Origin: Thysanoteuthis rhombus | Taxonomy: Eukaryota; Mollusca; Cephalopoda; Oegopsida; Thysanoteuthidae | Length of the DNA: 64,000 nt | Direction of reading: 5' to 3' | Assembly (NCBI GenBank): GCA_963457665.1 | Contig: OY735207.1 | Span: forward strand, 53,921,515-53,985,514 | Shown here: in pieces, positions 34,067-47,234 of the stretch | Layout: each line of letters opens with the position of its first letter | How positions within the stretch are numbered: position 1 is the first letter of the stretch | Position numbers and translations under genes: made by a program | The notes under the pieces: model-generated | The model's input: only the letters and a program-made list of their open reading frames with translations | Told to the model about the DNA's origin: nothing | Database searches by the model: none

Positions 34067-34650
34067 CAAGTATCATTGAATAATATTTGTTGTTTTTTTT
34101 TTCATCTTGATGAAGTGACAGGACTTTATTTCCAACTTGATCTATACATGGTGACGAAAAACTCATAAAGGGGGCTTGAAACATTCATATCTTTTTAGTT
34201 TTAATGATTGCTCAACATTTTTTTCAACAAATGAAAATTCAAGGAGAATTCAACCAACCTATGTACAGAGTTCTGTTTTTCTCCAAATGTCTGCCATTTT
34301 CAATTTCATAAATTCTTGCTCGTTCAATAATATTCTGCATAATATTTGTCGAAGGGCATCTGCTCTTCTGCACACGTGTACAATTTTCGGAATTTCAGGC
34401 TTAACGTGGTCTCCCTGTTCATGAGTGATCAATAACGGAGCTCAAAGGCCTCAGATGACGGTCCGCACGTTCAAATCTCCTTGGGTTAACGTTGAAGGTA
34501 TTCAAAGTGAGAGTCAATTATTTTAGTTCGTTGCTCTCTTATGTACCTCTCCATGTTGAATTCCTGTTTCCTTTATATATCTGAGACAGGAGAAGACAAA
34601 TAAAATTAAAATGTAAATAAAATGATTGTTTAAAAAATCCCTTCTGTTCC

Positions 34651-34654
<4 letters not shown>

Positions 34655-34703
<49 letters not shown>

Positions 34704-34925
34704 TTATATTGAGGACGTGAAGAGATCCGACAGAATGTAAATGAAAATGACGATCAGAAAGTGAAGAGAAAAACTCAAGAGTTAAGTGTAACATCTCATT
34801 TTTTAAAATAATTCTTTGGGTGTATTTCAATGCATTTCGACGGAGGCCAGCCATTTTTTAAGAAAAAGTATATTGAGCGGTTCACAAAGAAGAAAATGCT
34901 GTTTACGTGTTCGATGCTGGAGAAG
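34655..34925 (+). repeat. (TA)n plus shared dispersed module
   Basis: TA repeats run to 34,701. From about 34,715 the sequence repeats the module seen at 10,210-10,420: CCGACAGAATGTAAATGAAA, TAAGTGTAACATCTCATTTT and CATTTCGACGGAGGCCAGCC, ending with GTGTTCGATGCTGGAGAAG. Confidence 0.6.
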
Positions 34926-34929
34926 AGAA

Positions 34930-35880
34930 CGTGAATATTTCTGTGTTTGGTTATTCAGCGGGAGTGAAAGGGGATGTTTGTATCTATGTAATTGAGAGTA
35001 ACATTTGATTTGAAATGAGATGGATCTGTGAGAGGCAGGGTCAGGGGGTGTTTGTTTCCTGTCTCAGTGGATGTTTGGCTTGTTCAAGATGAGAAAGGCA
35101 GTGAAGGGTTAGAATGGTCATTTTCAGGGAAAGTGGGTTTTGTTATTCTTATTATAGGATAGTGAGGTGATGCCTTGCATTTAATGAATAGGTGTTGGTA
35201 TGTATGGGATAGGGTGGAAGTAGGTGTGCTGTTTTTATTTAATCTTTTTGGTTGATTGTGAGTGAGACGTTTATTACTATCCTTGAAGGGGTGGTGTATG
35301 TGTGCTAGAACCGTTTTTCGAATCCCTCTGTTCACTTCAGTACCCACGACATTTCATATACCAAGCAAGGAGGAAACCACACAAGATCCATAAAGCAAAC
35401 ACCGAACAAGACAAAAAGAAAAACAACATTACCACAAAACGTATCATATTACCCACCAACACGACCACCTTCAACGTCAGCTCCAACCCGAGCAAGATGG
35501 AAATACACATCGCCACCAACACCTCAACAACCATCAGAGATCTTATAAATAAACCACCGGACCCCCCCAAAAAAAACACTACGGCATCTACACAATTCCA
35601 TGTAGGGACTACGATAAATTTTACATCAGAGAGTCGTCTAGACCTCTCAAGAAAAGAATATACGAACAAAAGAGAGACCTCAGACAGATTTTAAAGGATA
35701 GATGCCCTGGTCGAACACAAGAACATACACAACCACAACTTCAACTTTTACCAAGCCCATCTAACTGAGGAAATTCACAACTACTCGACACGCAGATGCG
35801 TCGAAGCAGCCCTTATATCCCAATGCAATACAATAACTCAAAGGTATAATCACTTTCAGATCGCAATTTGATTTTAAAAC
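34930..35880 (+). mobile_element. Penelope-like retroelement fossil (GIY-YIG part)
   Basis: The plus strand at about 35,575-35,830 encodes pieces of a Penelope-type GIY-YIG endonuclease, for example YGIY at the start, SSRPLKKRIYE in the middle and STRRC near the end. The upstream half is not recognisable as reverse transcriptase. The copy is broken by several interruptions and is a 3'-terminal remnant. Confidence 0.6.
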
Positions 35881-36125
35881 ATAAAGTTTATCCTGGTGTT
35901 AGACTTCACTTTTACATGATCTTAAGAGTTAGTTTAATCATTCTAGGTTTGGTCTGTTTCTACATATCTAAGATAATAATGAAAAGGTGATTGGGTTGGT
36001 CTCAAAGTGGCTGGAGATATAAAATAATGATAATATTCATTGTGCTGTTGCTATTATTGCTAATAATGATGAGGGGAATTGGATAGCTATGATGGTTAGT
36101 CTTTAGTATACCTGTGTGTGTGTAG

Positions 36126-37320
36126 TTAAACTATGTTTTTTAATAGAAATTTCAAGCGGTGCCGGCACTTCAACGCAACTCCATTTTTTCTATTTAATGA
36201 TTCTGTATTTAGTTTTCTTGTTCTATGGTCAAAAGTGAGGATTTCAAATTTCTGATTTAGGCACATGCAACAAAGGATTTCAAAGTTCTGGAAGATGTGT
36301 GTTTGTTTTGATATTTTCCATTTTATTGTGGATTTGAGGTTGCTATCGGTTAGTATAATATATCGACAGAGATGCACTGTTTCTGTTCGTTTCGTTTGTA
36401 AATATGATTGGTTAGTCTTAGTTTAAAGGGTGTTTTAGATATTCCTATATAATATTTCGGTTCTAAGGGTTTCTCTTGGATTGATATTTCAGCTTGGTAT
36501 ACAATGTTCGATTTGAAACATTTGTTTTGCAGAGAGGATCTATTTCTGTTTGTACATTTGCAATCTGGTTTCTTCATGCTTTCTCCATCAGTATTATTCT
36601 AAATTACTTTATTATGTTTTTTTTTTAATAAATTTATTAAAAACATCCGTACAACTGTAGATAATTGTTTGTTTTTGTTTGATATTTTACTCAGTGTGGT
36701 GATGCAGAGCAGGAAGTGTTTTTCCTATGAATTGGAGGAATATTTTCCTAATTTGGTTTTTACTTGTAGGATGAATGGCGGTGTATGCTTGATAATTTTC
36801 CTACCTCTACTTTTTTTTTCATTGTTGCTATGTTTTACTCTACTGAATTGTTCTTGTTACTTGTTCATCATATTCAAAGCCAGTTTCGGTAAAACTGCTG
36901 TCTTTCAAGTGTTGAGCATATCTATTTCTAACATCGATGAATATTATTTCATTTAAGGAGTCATATATTGGCTTAGTTTATTTTTTTTTACTGATTTGGG
37001 GATCTTTTCAATGATTTTGTTTGGGTGGTTAGACCTTGTGTTTATCTACGTAATTACAGAATTTTCTTTTCTGTGTGGCTTATGGGTGTTATCATTAAGA
37101 TTACAAATAACATCTTAAAATGTAGAATAGCATTAGCCTCAACTTCAACTTTAAAGTTTATTTTTTTCATCCAATTATGATGAATTCTTTTATTTTTGTG
37201 TTTTTGGGTTTTGTTATTTTCGGCAATTAGTAGGCCATCATCCTGGTCGAGTCCTATATCTTTAGAGTTTAGTATTCTGGTGAGGTTATACAAAATATAC
37301 AAACCGATCAGGTCCGACAT
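36126..37320 (-). mobile_element. RT plus GIY-YIG retroelement fossil (Penelope-like kind)
   Basis: Minus-strand frames show a reverse-transcriptase end with a DDGL box near 37,230, a middle region, a Cys-bearing CKCTNRN segment, a GIY-YIG-like YYIGISKTPFKLRLTNH block near 36,430-36,480, and a tail with CRHRLKFLL. This order matches an abundant invertebrate RT/GIY-YIG family that I place with Penelope-like elements, without certainty about the clade. It is old and broken several times. It converges with the 34.9-35.9 kb fossil. Confidence 0.6.
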
Positions 37321-37354
37321 CTCGGCTGAATCGTCGTTTTTTTAGTCTATTGTT

Positions 37355-37357
<3 letters not shown>

Positions 37358-37443
<86 letters not shown>

Positions 37444-37825
37444 GTTATATTACCCTGTAACTCTATTTGGAATGACCTACCGTGATTACATTTAGCGTAG
37501 ATAGTAAAATAGAATAAACAATCAAAGAAAATGGTGCTGCTGCAGGAATCGAACCTGCGACTGATAGGTAGTAGCTTTAACATAGCTTTGCTCTTATTCT
37601 TTAGCTAAACAGACGCCAGTAATGCGAAGGTCCAAATAACTGCCTTATCTCCTAATTCTCAGTTTGTTCACCTACTGTCCATATCTGCTCTATTCGTTTC
37701 TCGACGCAAACAATTATATCGTTAAGAAATGGATATATAATCCGACAGAAATAATTATAGATGCGTTATATTATTTTAAAACTCTATTTGTAATGACCTT
37801 CCGTGATTACAGAAGTAATATAACG
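37358..37825. repeat. (TA)n plus palindromic repeat with tRNA-like module
   Basis: TA and CA runs extend to 37,443. After them come AACTCTATTTGGAATGACC and, on the minus strand, GCAGGTTCGATTCCTGCAGC (37,531-37,556), the same T arm as at 26.2 kb. The family word AAGAAATGGATATATAATCC then GACAGAAATAATTATAG follows at 37,726-37,760. The box-A half differs from the 26-kb copy by extra sequence. Confidence 0.55.
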
Positions 37826-37979
37826 CATAATGGATGATTTTCAAATTCAAGCAACATCAAAGACAACATGAAGCCAGTGTGAGTCCAGCTTTGTCAAATT
37901 TTAGTTGAAATTTAGGAAAATTGCTTTCAAAATGTTCCGTCTTCATGAAACAGGAAACGAAGACAATTTGCTTACAAAA

Positions 37980-38101
37980 TCTATCTCAGTCTGTTAATAT
38001 CTATCAATTCAAGTTTGTTAGTATCTATCTATTTATCTATCTCAGTCCGTTATTATCTAGCTATGTAAGTCTGCAAATATCTATCTCCCTCAGTCTTCTC
38101 A

Positions 38102-38153
<52 letters not shown>
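37980..38153. repeat. TCTA-type compound, (CT)n and (TA)n
   Basis: TATCTATC units alternate with CAGTCTGTTA-like words, then CT to 38,127 and TA to 38,153. The first part is the complement-style relative of 21,085-21,275. Confidence 0.85.
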
Positions 38154-38154
<1 letters not shown>

Positions 38155-39615
38155 TAGCAGAGTGTCAAATATATAGAAGCGTTTATTTTGTTTTGAACTT
38201 GAATGACTCAACTGAGAGAAGCTTCTATGTATTTCTTGTAAATAAGTGTTTGTCCCAATGTTTTCCATTTGAATGCACATACAACTCTAAAATGATTTCT
38301 TTTTCAGGCTGCTTTGATGCACGAAGTTTCATGGGTCTGCGCTTTGCTTGATTATCAAAAAATAATCTAAACAGCAAATTGTGAAGGATTGTCTGTCTTT
38401 CAAATTCTTTGCACGAGGCATTTCCATATTCAAGATTAGTTGAAAAACTTCAAGACAATTCCATTAAGAAAATACTATCAAAACTTTTTTACTTTTAAAA
38501 TTAAGAAAAACAGAAAAATATTAGAAATGAAACCTAATAGCAATATCTGATGTTATAAACAGAGTGGGATTCAATAAGTTATGATGCAATATTCATCTGA
38601 CTCCAGATATGACCTTATAATTTAATCTACCAATTTATATTTAATGTAAACAAAATACTTAGTTATGATCAGAAACGAAACAATGTAGAAATACTATAGC
38701 CGTCTTTATCAGGTCAGTGATTTGTAGTAGAAGTAGCAGCACGTATGTTTACAGAAAAGCAAGACATTGCTCTGCTAAAGACTGCTAATGAGTTGAGAGA
38801 GAGGGAATTAGAGCCAATGTGGGAGCGAGGGATATTCTATGTTTCTCCCTTTCGTCGGCATTAAAGGCATTAACGAAGCATTAAAACAGTGTACACAATT
38901 TGCGTATGCATTAAAAAGATGCAGTTATCATTGTGCATGTAAAAATAACACCAGAGACAATGATTTAAATAACAAAGAATGTATTTATCGAGAATGAATG
39001 ATACGATTGCAGCTTTCATTAAGGAAGGAATCTGCGAATATATCTTTTCTTTAAAAAACAACAACTTTAACGCGTGATTAAGAAAAGAAATATGTATTTA
39101 AATGAATTCTATGACTGTTTCTATGAACATTTCTCCTACGCACGTGAAACAAAACCGAAAAGCCTTTAAACTGACTTTGTTAAAAAATGTAAGAACATAT
39201 TGAAATAAAGTGATAATAAACATGGAAAAAATCGATGGTCTGCTTCTAAAGATACTTTAAAAAGTGATTACTTTTTGTTCAAAGTAACTGAATGGAAAAA
39301 AAATCATTAGCTTGTATGTTGATAGAAATTTACTTGGTCAGATTCCTCCTGGCAGAGTAATGGTGGATTCACTTAAGTTCTAGCTTAAAGAGAATCAGTT
39401 GAAGAGAAGCCCTCGAAGTCAAAACTTCCAGAATGGAAAAGCCGGGTTCCAGTTTAATTTAAAGTTTCAATGAAAATTTAATCATAATGTAAGACCTTTC
39501 AAAAACCCCCTAATCCTATGCCCTCCTCTGTGAAGAGATGTTACGTTATGCAAAATCTTAGTTTCCTATGTACAAGATTATGGCCTACAAAGTAGAACTG
39601 ACGGATGGAATTTGA

Positions 39616-39665
<50 letters not shown>

Positions 39666-39905
39666 GAGTAATAGATATTAGTATTCGACGATGTGAATGA
39701 GGAAAGTATTTTTGAACTAAATTTTGCTCGTACCAAATTATTTACGGTGGTATGAAATTTTAACCCACACCCATTACCGCAAGAGCACCTATGTAGCCTA
39801 GGTCTACGCTCATTGACGGTGGACATAGTTCGAAATAATACCCTTAACTCATTCCTTCTTTATTCTGATCGCTGCTGGCCGATTTTGGTCAGGTTCTCCG
39901 TTAGT
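38154..39905. other. Region without recognised gene
   Basis: Unassigned AT-rich DNA with a (TA)n tract at about 39,619-39,662. Frames are short and show no domain. Confidence 0.4.
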
Positions 39906-39910
39906 CTCAG

Positions 39911-40045
39911 AACTATTGAGCCACTGGGACTCTGACAGTAGAATCCCGTACTCCCTTGGTGATGGACGTGGGTTCAAATCCCACTGGGGCTCATTCCTCT
40001 ATTTTCCGATCATCGCCGTTATTTTGCTCACCACAGTAAATAATT
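39911..40045 (+). repeat. tRNA-derived SINE, family gamma copy 1
   Basis: It has ATTGAGCCACTGGGACTCTG, a clear box B in GACGTGGGTTCAAATCCCAC (about 39,965-39,984), then GGGGCTCATTC, ATTTTCCGATCATCGCCG and ACAGTAAATAATTCG. The same 3' body follows the copy at 40,201-40,340. Confidence 0.65.
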
Positions 40046-40200
40046 CGTTTCTAACCAAATTTACTTCCTAAACTGTCTTTCCTTATTCAAATTGTCGCAT
40101 TACTTATCGTTCTGTCGACACAAGGACAATGATATATACTTGAAAATATGTATATACTCGTATAAAACAAAACCATCAACAAAACCGGTCAGCGAAATTC

Positions 40201-40340
40201 CGGTGGCTCAATCAGTTGGTGCAGGCCTGCGCTACATGAGTGCTCTAATGGTAATGAATGTGGGCTCGAACCCCGCCCGGGGCTCATTTCTTCATTTTCC
40301 GATAATTGCTGTTGTTTAGCTCACTACCGTAAATAATTCG
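40201..40340 (+). repeat. tRNA-derived SINE, family gamma copy 2
   Basis: The head is CGGTGGCTCAATCAGTTGGT (box A) and GTGGGCTCGAACCCCGCC (box B), then GGGGCTCATTTC, CATTTTCCGATAATTGCTG and CCGTAAATAATTCG. It lies about 160 bp downstream of copy 1 in the same orientation. Confidence 0.7.
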
Positions 40341-40698
40341 ATTAGAGCAAAATTTGGTCTCTAAAACTACATATTCACATATATATAAAACTTTCCTTAT
40401 TCACACATATTATGTATATGTTTGTTTATATCACTCAGTTCATATCTATTTATCTATCTGTCTCAGATGAATGTTTAGTATGACTGAGAGTACTTGATCA
40501 CGTTTTCTTGGACAATGTTTACTTTCATTAGTTTGGGACACACGCCATCTTGTACGGAAGCATGATCAGTTAACTAAAATCATAAGACCAAACCTTCCTT
40601 GTCAGTCACTTTTAATTGAACGTGTATGAATGAAAGATTGCTGCCTAAACACAAACACACCCACACGCAGAAACATGCACACACGCAGGAACAAGCGA

Positions 40699-41935
<1,237 letters not shown>

Positions 41936-41938
41936 ATA

Positions 41939-42452
41939 AATGACGCCACACAATCTTCCTGCTCTCCTTTTCTTTTATTCTGCTTAAGCTTGGTAAATAT
42001 CAATTTGACTGCATGATGGCTGCAAGTATTTCCCACCGGCATCTGGAAGGGTCAGTGTTCGAGTTCAGGTAAAAGCTACGATTACAAATTCTGATTCTGA
42101 GGCAGGTAAGCCTTCCCCTCATGGAAAATTGACACAATATAATCTTCCTTTTCTTCCGATTAAGCTTAACTTAGTAAATATTTATAATCTGGAAGAGACT
42201 CGTTCATTTGACACTTTGAAGTGGCCCGCATCATTTCATTTTCGACTTTTCCTTTTCAGAATATCTGATTATTGTTTGTCATCGTACCGTTCACCTCAGC
42301 TCAGTATTCCTGCCCGTGTTCTGAAATGACAGCATTCTGAATGCTGATCTTTTAGGCACGTTAGCCCGCCTCAATTGCAAATTGTGTGTAACATAATCTT
42401 CCAACTGCCATTTCTCTTGGGTTTGCGCCCGACTAAGATAAGCTCAGTAAGT
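41939..42452. repeat. Three related about 60-bp units
   Basis: Units at 41,939-42,001, 42,128-42,185 and 42,383-42,452 share the order ACA-TAATCTTCC, a pyrimidine-rich stretch, a (G/T)ATTAAGCTTA-like or CGACTAAGATAAGCT word and CTTAGTAAATAT or CTCAGTAAGTATC. A further relative (GCGTAACATAATCTTCCC) is at 9,488-9,506. They look like SINE bodies of the 7.99-kb type in succession. Confidence 0.4.
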
Positions 42453-42459
42453 ATCAAAA

Positions 42460-43285
42460 CATCTGATGAATTAATCTTATGTCAAATCTCAGTTCTAAAT
42501 TCTTACTGAGTTCCGAGTTTGCATATCCTGCAGTAATTTATTGTGTTGGATTCTATTTCTGTTTTCTGTTTCTATAATTTTTACGAACACTTTGAATCAT
42601 TTCGGTTTTCATTTCATAGAATTTCATTATTTTAATTTTTGTCCCTTGATCGAGCAGGGATGGGTGTCCGGACCTTCTGGCCCCCATCCCTGATCCCTAA
42701 ATCCAAGCCTGATTCGGTATCATAACTTAACCGAAAAAAAAAATCAAGGCAATCCAACGGATGTAAGCGCTTCAAATAATTCCCTAAATATTTAGAAACC
42801 ATCAAGAGTTGTAAGCATAGAATCAATTAATTAGAAGCTCTGCGGGATACGTGGAAACGGAGGCGGGAGATGTATCCCTTCCCATTTAAGCGCAAGCAAG
42901 AGATGATCGGGGTAGGGGAGGTATTCATTGAGGGTGGAAGTAGGCGTCAGGTTGGGGATGGCTATCAACTAAGGGAGACGAAGGAAATCTGAAGCAAACT
43001 GTCAAGTTATCTCAAGGGGTTCCTCCCATGGTAGATACTGTACAAGCGAGCTGTGGTAGGGAACTCTATTTCTGACGAGAACAAAGAAAACCTTCGTCCA
43101 AAAACCCACCGATCTCTGTAATGATATTTCATGTAGATCAGTGCCCAAACCAGGCACGATCGCAGAGTCAACATGATAGTAGAGAAAGGGACTAAAACAC
43201 CCAGCTCTGTGTCCGAGACAAGATGAAGAACAACATTATCAAGTACAAAAACAAAAAACAAAAAAAAACGAAGACAATCAGTGAG
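42460..43285. other. Region without recognised gene
   Basis: No domain recognised. GGGGTAGGGG and GGATGG-type runs near 42,910-42,960 make part of it less AT-rich. Confidence 0.35.
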
Positions 43286-43289
43286 CCAA

Positions 43290-43472
43290 ATGAGTTGCAT
43301 ATTGCAATCTGTCTTCCTGATAGTGCTACTGTTAGTTCCTCGCTCAATTACGTTAACATCATTAGAAACCGTCGACCAAAACTGTCAACATCAACATAGG
43401 TTTCTAAAGGGTCTCTTTATCTGTCTGGCTTGCTGTCAATGTATGTCTCACGCATACAAGCTGCACCGATGA
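43290..43472 (+). CDS. Candidate small secreted Cys-containing peptide (weak)
   Basis: A 60-codon ATG frame. Residues 1-22 look like a signal peptide: a short N-region, a hydrophobic core FLIVLLLV, then PRSITL. The remainder holds five Cys, four of them in CLACCQC with its preceding residue, and a basic HRFLKG segment. I recognise no family. The length, absence of a Kozak-like context I can judge, and repeat-like DNA similarity to 27,430-27,475 argue for caution. An open frame this size occurs by chance in 64 kb. If real, it would be a single-exon precursor or one exon of a larger gene. Confidence 0.18.
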   Translation: MSCILQSVFLIVLLLVPRSITLTSLETVDQNCQHQHRFLKGLFICLACCQCMSHAYKLHR

Positions 43473-43609
43473 AACTAAAGGGTTTAAAATTTAAGCGATT
43501 ACTCCTTTTTGTGCCTTGAAAAAACACTTATTTTATTCTTTGTCTTTTTTTTTTGTCTTAGTACAATCTGGTGGTTTTCGCTATAGATCAAGAAACAGAA
43601 GGTTTCGCG

Positions 43610-43930
43610 AATGCCTCAGCACTCTCGTCAGTATTTTTTCTTGAGACGGAGTTTCTATTCTTCCTCAGATTTCCAATTCTTTCCACCTTCTTGCTAGGCT
43701 CATCGGGTCTATTCCAAGTGCGCCTATAATGATGGGTATCACTGTCACTTTCATATTAAATAAGTTTTTAATCTCTATGGTAAAGACCAAATATTTTTTA
43801 AGCTTTTTATCAACTTTCAATTTTAATCAGTACTCTGCAGGGACATCAACTTCAACTTTCTGACAGATCTTTTGTTTGTTCACAATAATACAAATATGGT
43901 TCTTCGTGTCTGAATCTATCAAAGAAAAAT
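43610..43930 (-). mobile_element. Retroelement ORF fragment with IIGALG motif
   Basis: On the minus strand it has NKQKICQKVEVDVPAEY, then KLKKYLVFTIEIKNL, then VTVIPIIIGALGIDPMSLAR. This C-terminal signature also occurs at 14,215-14,455. At least one stop interrupts it and the 5' portion is missing. Confidence 0.55.
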
Positions 43931-44249
43931 GCTTGGATTCACCCCAAAATTCAACCATTTTTCTTCACCCTTCCGTCCAACCGTCCACCAAATTTCATTG
44001 AAATTCGTTGAGAAATTTTGGAGATCGAGCGGATAGATATCTGTTTCATTAGCAGAAACTACGTGAACATTTTTTTGGGCAATCCTCTTGGTGTCACCTC
44101 CTCTGATGGTGTCACCCGGGCTGACCACCCCATTGGCCTCTGGGTGTGGTTTGGGTGAGCATTCTCTGCTTGCATTTTCAATCGAAATCAGTTGCTTTGG
44201 CTTTTTCTGGAAACTAACAAAAAGGGAAAAAACGAACAAAAATGGATAA

Positions 44250-44370
44250 CTAGCTGAAGTACCCGTCTACGCCGGGTTAAATATCTAAAGAGTTGAAAAA
44301 AGGACCAACGTTTCCCTTCACTTTTGACCCTCAAAGGATTATATATAAACATGTAAAATAAGAAATCAAT

Positions 44371-44456
<86 letters not shown>

Positions 44457-44530
44457 AGGATATTGGATAGTCTAATGCCACATTGAAGAGTTGCAATACA
44501 ACGAAACAACCCTCTGTGGATGACACAATT

Positions 44531-44570
<40 letters not shown>
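44250..44570. repeat. Dispersed repeat leader, (CA)n/(TA)n and hammerhead-like element
   Basis: 44,254-44,345 repeats the leader and one unit of the 9.8-10.2 kb minisatellite (AGCTGAAGTACCCGTCTACG, then CGTTTCCCTTCACTTTTGAC). CA (to 44,410) and TA (to 44,453) runs follow. After them, 44,455-44,530 resembles 62,150-62,215: GAAGAGTTGCAATACAACGA then AACAACC, and GATGACACAATTATAAA. A second TA run is at 44,537-44,570. Confidence 0.6.
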
Positions 44571-44571
<1 letters not shown>

Positions 44572-44849
44572 AATGGAAAATAAGGATCCCATATAGCATT
44601 ATAGTTATATTGTAAATAGAAACACATCTTAAACATTGGATCTTCTCTAAACATTTTACTTTAAAACATTCCCATAGGTCCATTGAGTATGCATGTCAAT
44701 TATGGTTGAGCTACACCCATTTTTGGACAGACAGACAAACAGACAAACAGACGAAGTGATACCCTTACTTATATATATACAAATATTTTGGTCCATATGT
44801 TTACTATAACTAATTATTTTTTTGGAAAATTGACGGTTAACCATTTGTG

Positions 44850-45130
44850 CAGGAAGTGTCGCTAGCCGATCGGTTAGCAGCGCAGAAAATAAACTGGGCG
44901 AGTCGAGTTCAAACTCCGACTTAGACTCGCTCTAATAACCTTTACAAAGGCATGTATCCATCCCCATCCCCCATCTGTAAAACTATGGATAAAATAGGGT
45001 GTGGTGAAGTGTGTGACGCTACCTCGGGTGCTAGTCGCCTCTACGTCTATTTCACGTATCGAAAAACTAGCCGAGACAAATACTTGCGATATGTGAAATT
45101 TGGGCTGGGCCGGCTGCTGCCGTAATCAGC
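44850..45130 (+). repeat. tRNA-derived SINE, same family as 1.4-1.7 kb
   Basis: The head is GCTAGCCGATCGGTTAGCAG (box A) and GTCGAGTTCAAACTCCGACT (box B with a well-paired T arm, GTCGGAGT-like). The body has CTAGTCGCCTCTACGTCTAT, then TTCACGTATCG, CTTGCGATATGTGAAATTTG and GGCCGGCTGCTGCC. Confidence 0.65.
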
Positions 45131-45569
45131 TTGAAAGCGGCACTTCTTTACTTTTTACTTAACCAACCATTTATGTTGAGCTTCTTTAAAGGAGAAAAGC
45201 TGCTGGCATCAGGCAGTCAGTTTTTGGGAATCGATAAGGTTCGAAGATTCGCTGTGTGTTTGGAAATAGATTTCCTGTGGCATTCTGTTTCCTGTAAAAT
45301 TCGTCCTTTGAATATGAGAACGTGTCAAAGCAGATGTTTACGGGGATCCCCCAGAGTGTTTACTAATATTTAGGGAGATTTTCTTTCATTTGTATCCAAG
45401 AGTTAGAGTGGGGTGGATTTCCTTGCCACACGGGATGCAGCTTCAAAGTGAAAATATTTATCAAATTCATTCAGTACGGCATTACCATGTGGCACTTGAG
45501 GCACACGCCTCACAGACCCCCCCCTGACTGTAAGGGCCCCAAGGGTGGATTTTGGCCCCCACCTCTTCT

Positions 45570-45613
<44 letters not shown>

Positions 45614-45889
45614 ACAACAACAGCGTGAACCGGTAAATTAAGAAACAGAACGTGTTCTGCAGATCTTTTATTTCGTGTAGATTTCATAAAAGTTTGTATT
45701 TTCTTTTGTATTTGTATCCAATACATTTGGGACCAAAATTTAGAGCCAAATTTATCGGAAATTTTACTCACCGAGTTTTACCGTTGAAAGTAACAATCAA
45801 AGCTGTTGTTTTGTTTTTCTTCTTGTATTGTCAGTAGGTGGTGCAAAGCATATATTTCGGGGGGGGGGGCAAAAGCACTCATTTCCTTG
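45131..45889. other. Unassigned sequence with (CT)n tract
   Basis: The CT run at 45,572-45,612 and a G run near 45,860-45,869 are the only clear features. The 122-codon minus frame over the CT tract is partly Arg/Glu repeat and is rejected as a gene. Confidence 0.5.
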
Positions 45890-46237
45890 GGTGAGCAAAG
45901 GGGTATATTCAGAATATATCTCAGTGGCAACCCTGTTAATAGGCATTCCACCCACAATTTGTAGTGTAAGCAAGTACAGCTAGTTGTATCATCTAGATGT
46001 TAGATGTTGCACTTGACCATTGACACGGATCCATGAGCTAACATTAGAGTGATATGATAGAGTGCATAACCAAACAATGATAATGCAGCCTTGAGAATGA
46101 AAAAGTTGTGGTTACATAAAATAATTGAACTGCTATAGTATCGTTCATTTACAATAAGGTTCCAACTTTCAAACGCCTCATCCTCGGTGAGAAGGCCTGA
46201 TCCAGTGGCACATGTCCCATTTGTCGACCCAAAGCAG

Positions 46238-46290
<53 letters not shown>
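45890..46290 (+). repeat. Dispersed repeat copy with (CA)n and (TA)n
   Basis: Same landmarks as 5,180-5,400: ATATCTCAGTGGCAACCCTG, AATAAGGTTCCAACTTTC and GAGAAGGCCTGATCCAGTGG, then CAGACACACA leading into CA (46,236-46,265) and TA (to 46,290). Confidence 0.55.
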
Positions 46291-46299
46291 GTTAGAGGC

Positions 46300-47026
46300 C
46301 CCAGGTTGACCCGTGCCTTAAACCCCTATTGAGCTCAATCCAGCCCTGAATTCATAAACCAATAAAATGTTTTCTTTAATTTCTCGTCAGCGAATTTCCA
46401 CTTCCGTCTTTTCAAGTCTAACAGCACAGCACAGGGGCGGATCCAGGATTTTGAGCAGGGCAGTTGGGTCCACGCCTTTTGCATTTTGTTCCATCTGAAA
46501 CAGATTCTTTCTGTCTGATATCAAATATATGTTTACATTGAACGCCAAATATACCGGAAGTCTCAGTTTCTTCTTCCGGTAACTGGTAAATATTTCCCCG
46601 TTGTGCACTTCCTTGTGTATAACATTTCTTCGGTTCTCCAGTCCGTTTCTTTGTGTAGAACAGATAGTTGTAAATTGATACAATATTTTTTGTTACATTG
46701 TAGTAAAGTGCCTGGATAAAATTTGCCCTCTTTTTTTCTGGCTTTTTCATTTCTTTTCTTTTTTTTTTTTTTTTTGTTAGATACAATAATCTAAAAAAGA
46801 TGATGGAGAAACATAAAATCAACATTGATTAAACAAATATGTATATGTATCTCAAAGAACATTGATTGCATTTGATACTCAATCTCAATTCAACAAACAA
46901 TCATTGAAATATCTGGTTGGGAAATGTAGCAACTGTGTAATATTCAATCACCTTTCAAAAGTTTGTTCGTTACCTGAGGAGACACTAAAATATTAATGTA
47001 TAAAACAGTTGAGATCGTAACACTTC

Positions 47027-47086
<60 letters not shown>

Positions 47087-47230
47087 TGAGTGTTTCATTT
47101 TTTTCATGTATTTTTGTTTGTCTAACTACTAGTTATTTTAATTTTGTCTTAATCTTTTTGTGATTTTTACTGTTTCATATATTTTGGATTAAGGATTCTT
47201 TTTTTTCATGTTTTGCATTACCTTTTGTTT
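46300..47230. other. Region without recognised gene
   Basis: Includes GGGGCGGATCCAGGATTTTG near 46,435-46,454, a word common at the edges of animal MITEs, and (TA)n at 47,032-47,085. Overlapping minus frames at 46,387-46,825 have no recognised domain. Confidence 0.4.
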
Positions 47231-47234
47231 CTAT

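Noticed and set aside
35302-35694. 130-codon plus ORF as an independent gene
   Set aside because: Its DNA carries Penelope-like GIY-YIG remnants in another frame; this frame is a shadow.
43919-44239. 106-codon minus ORF with a plausible-looking sequence
   Set aside because: The segment reads like a widely dispersed non-coding repeat (ATTTCATTGAAATTCGTTGA-type word). No domain and no second exon.
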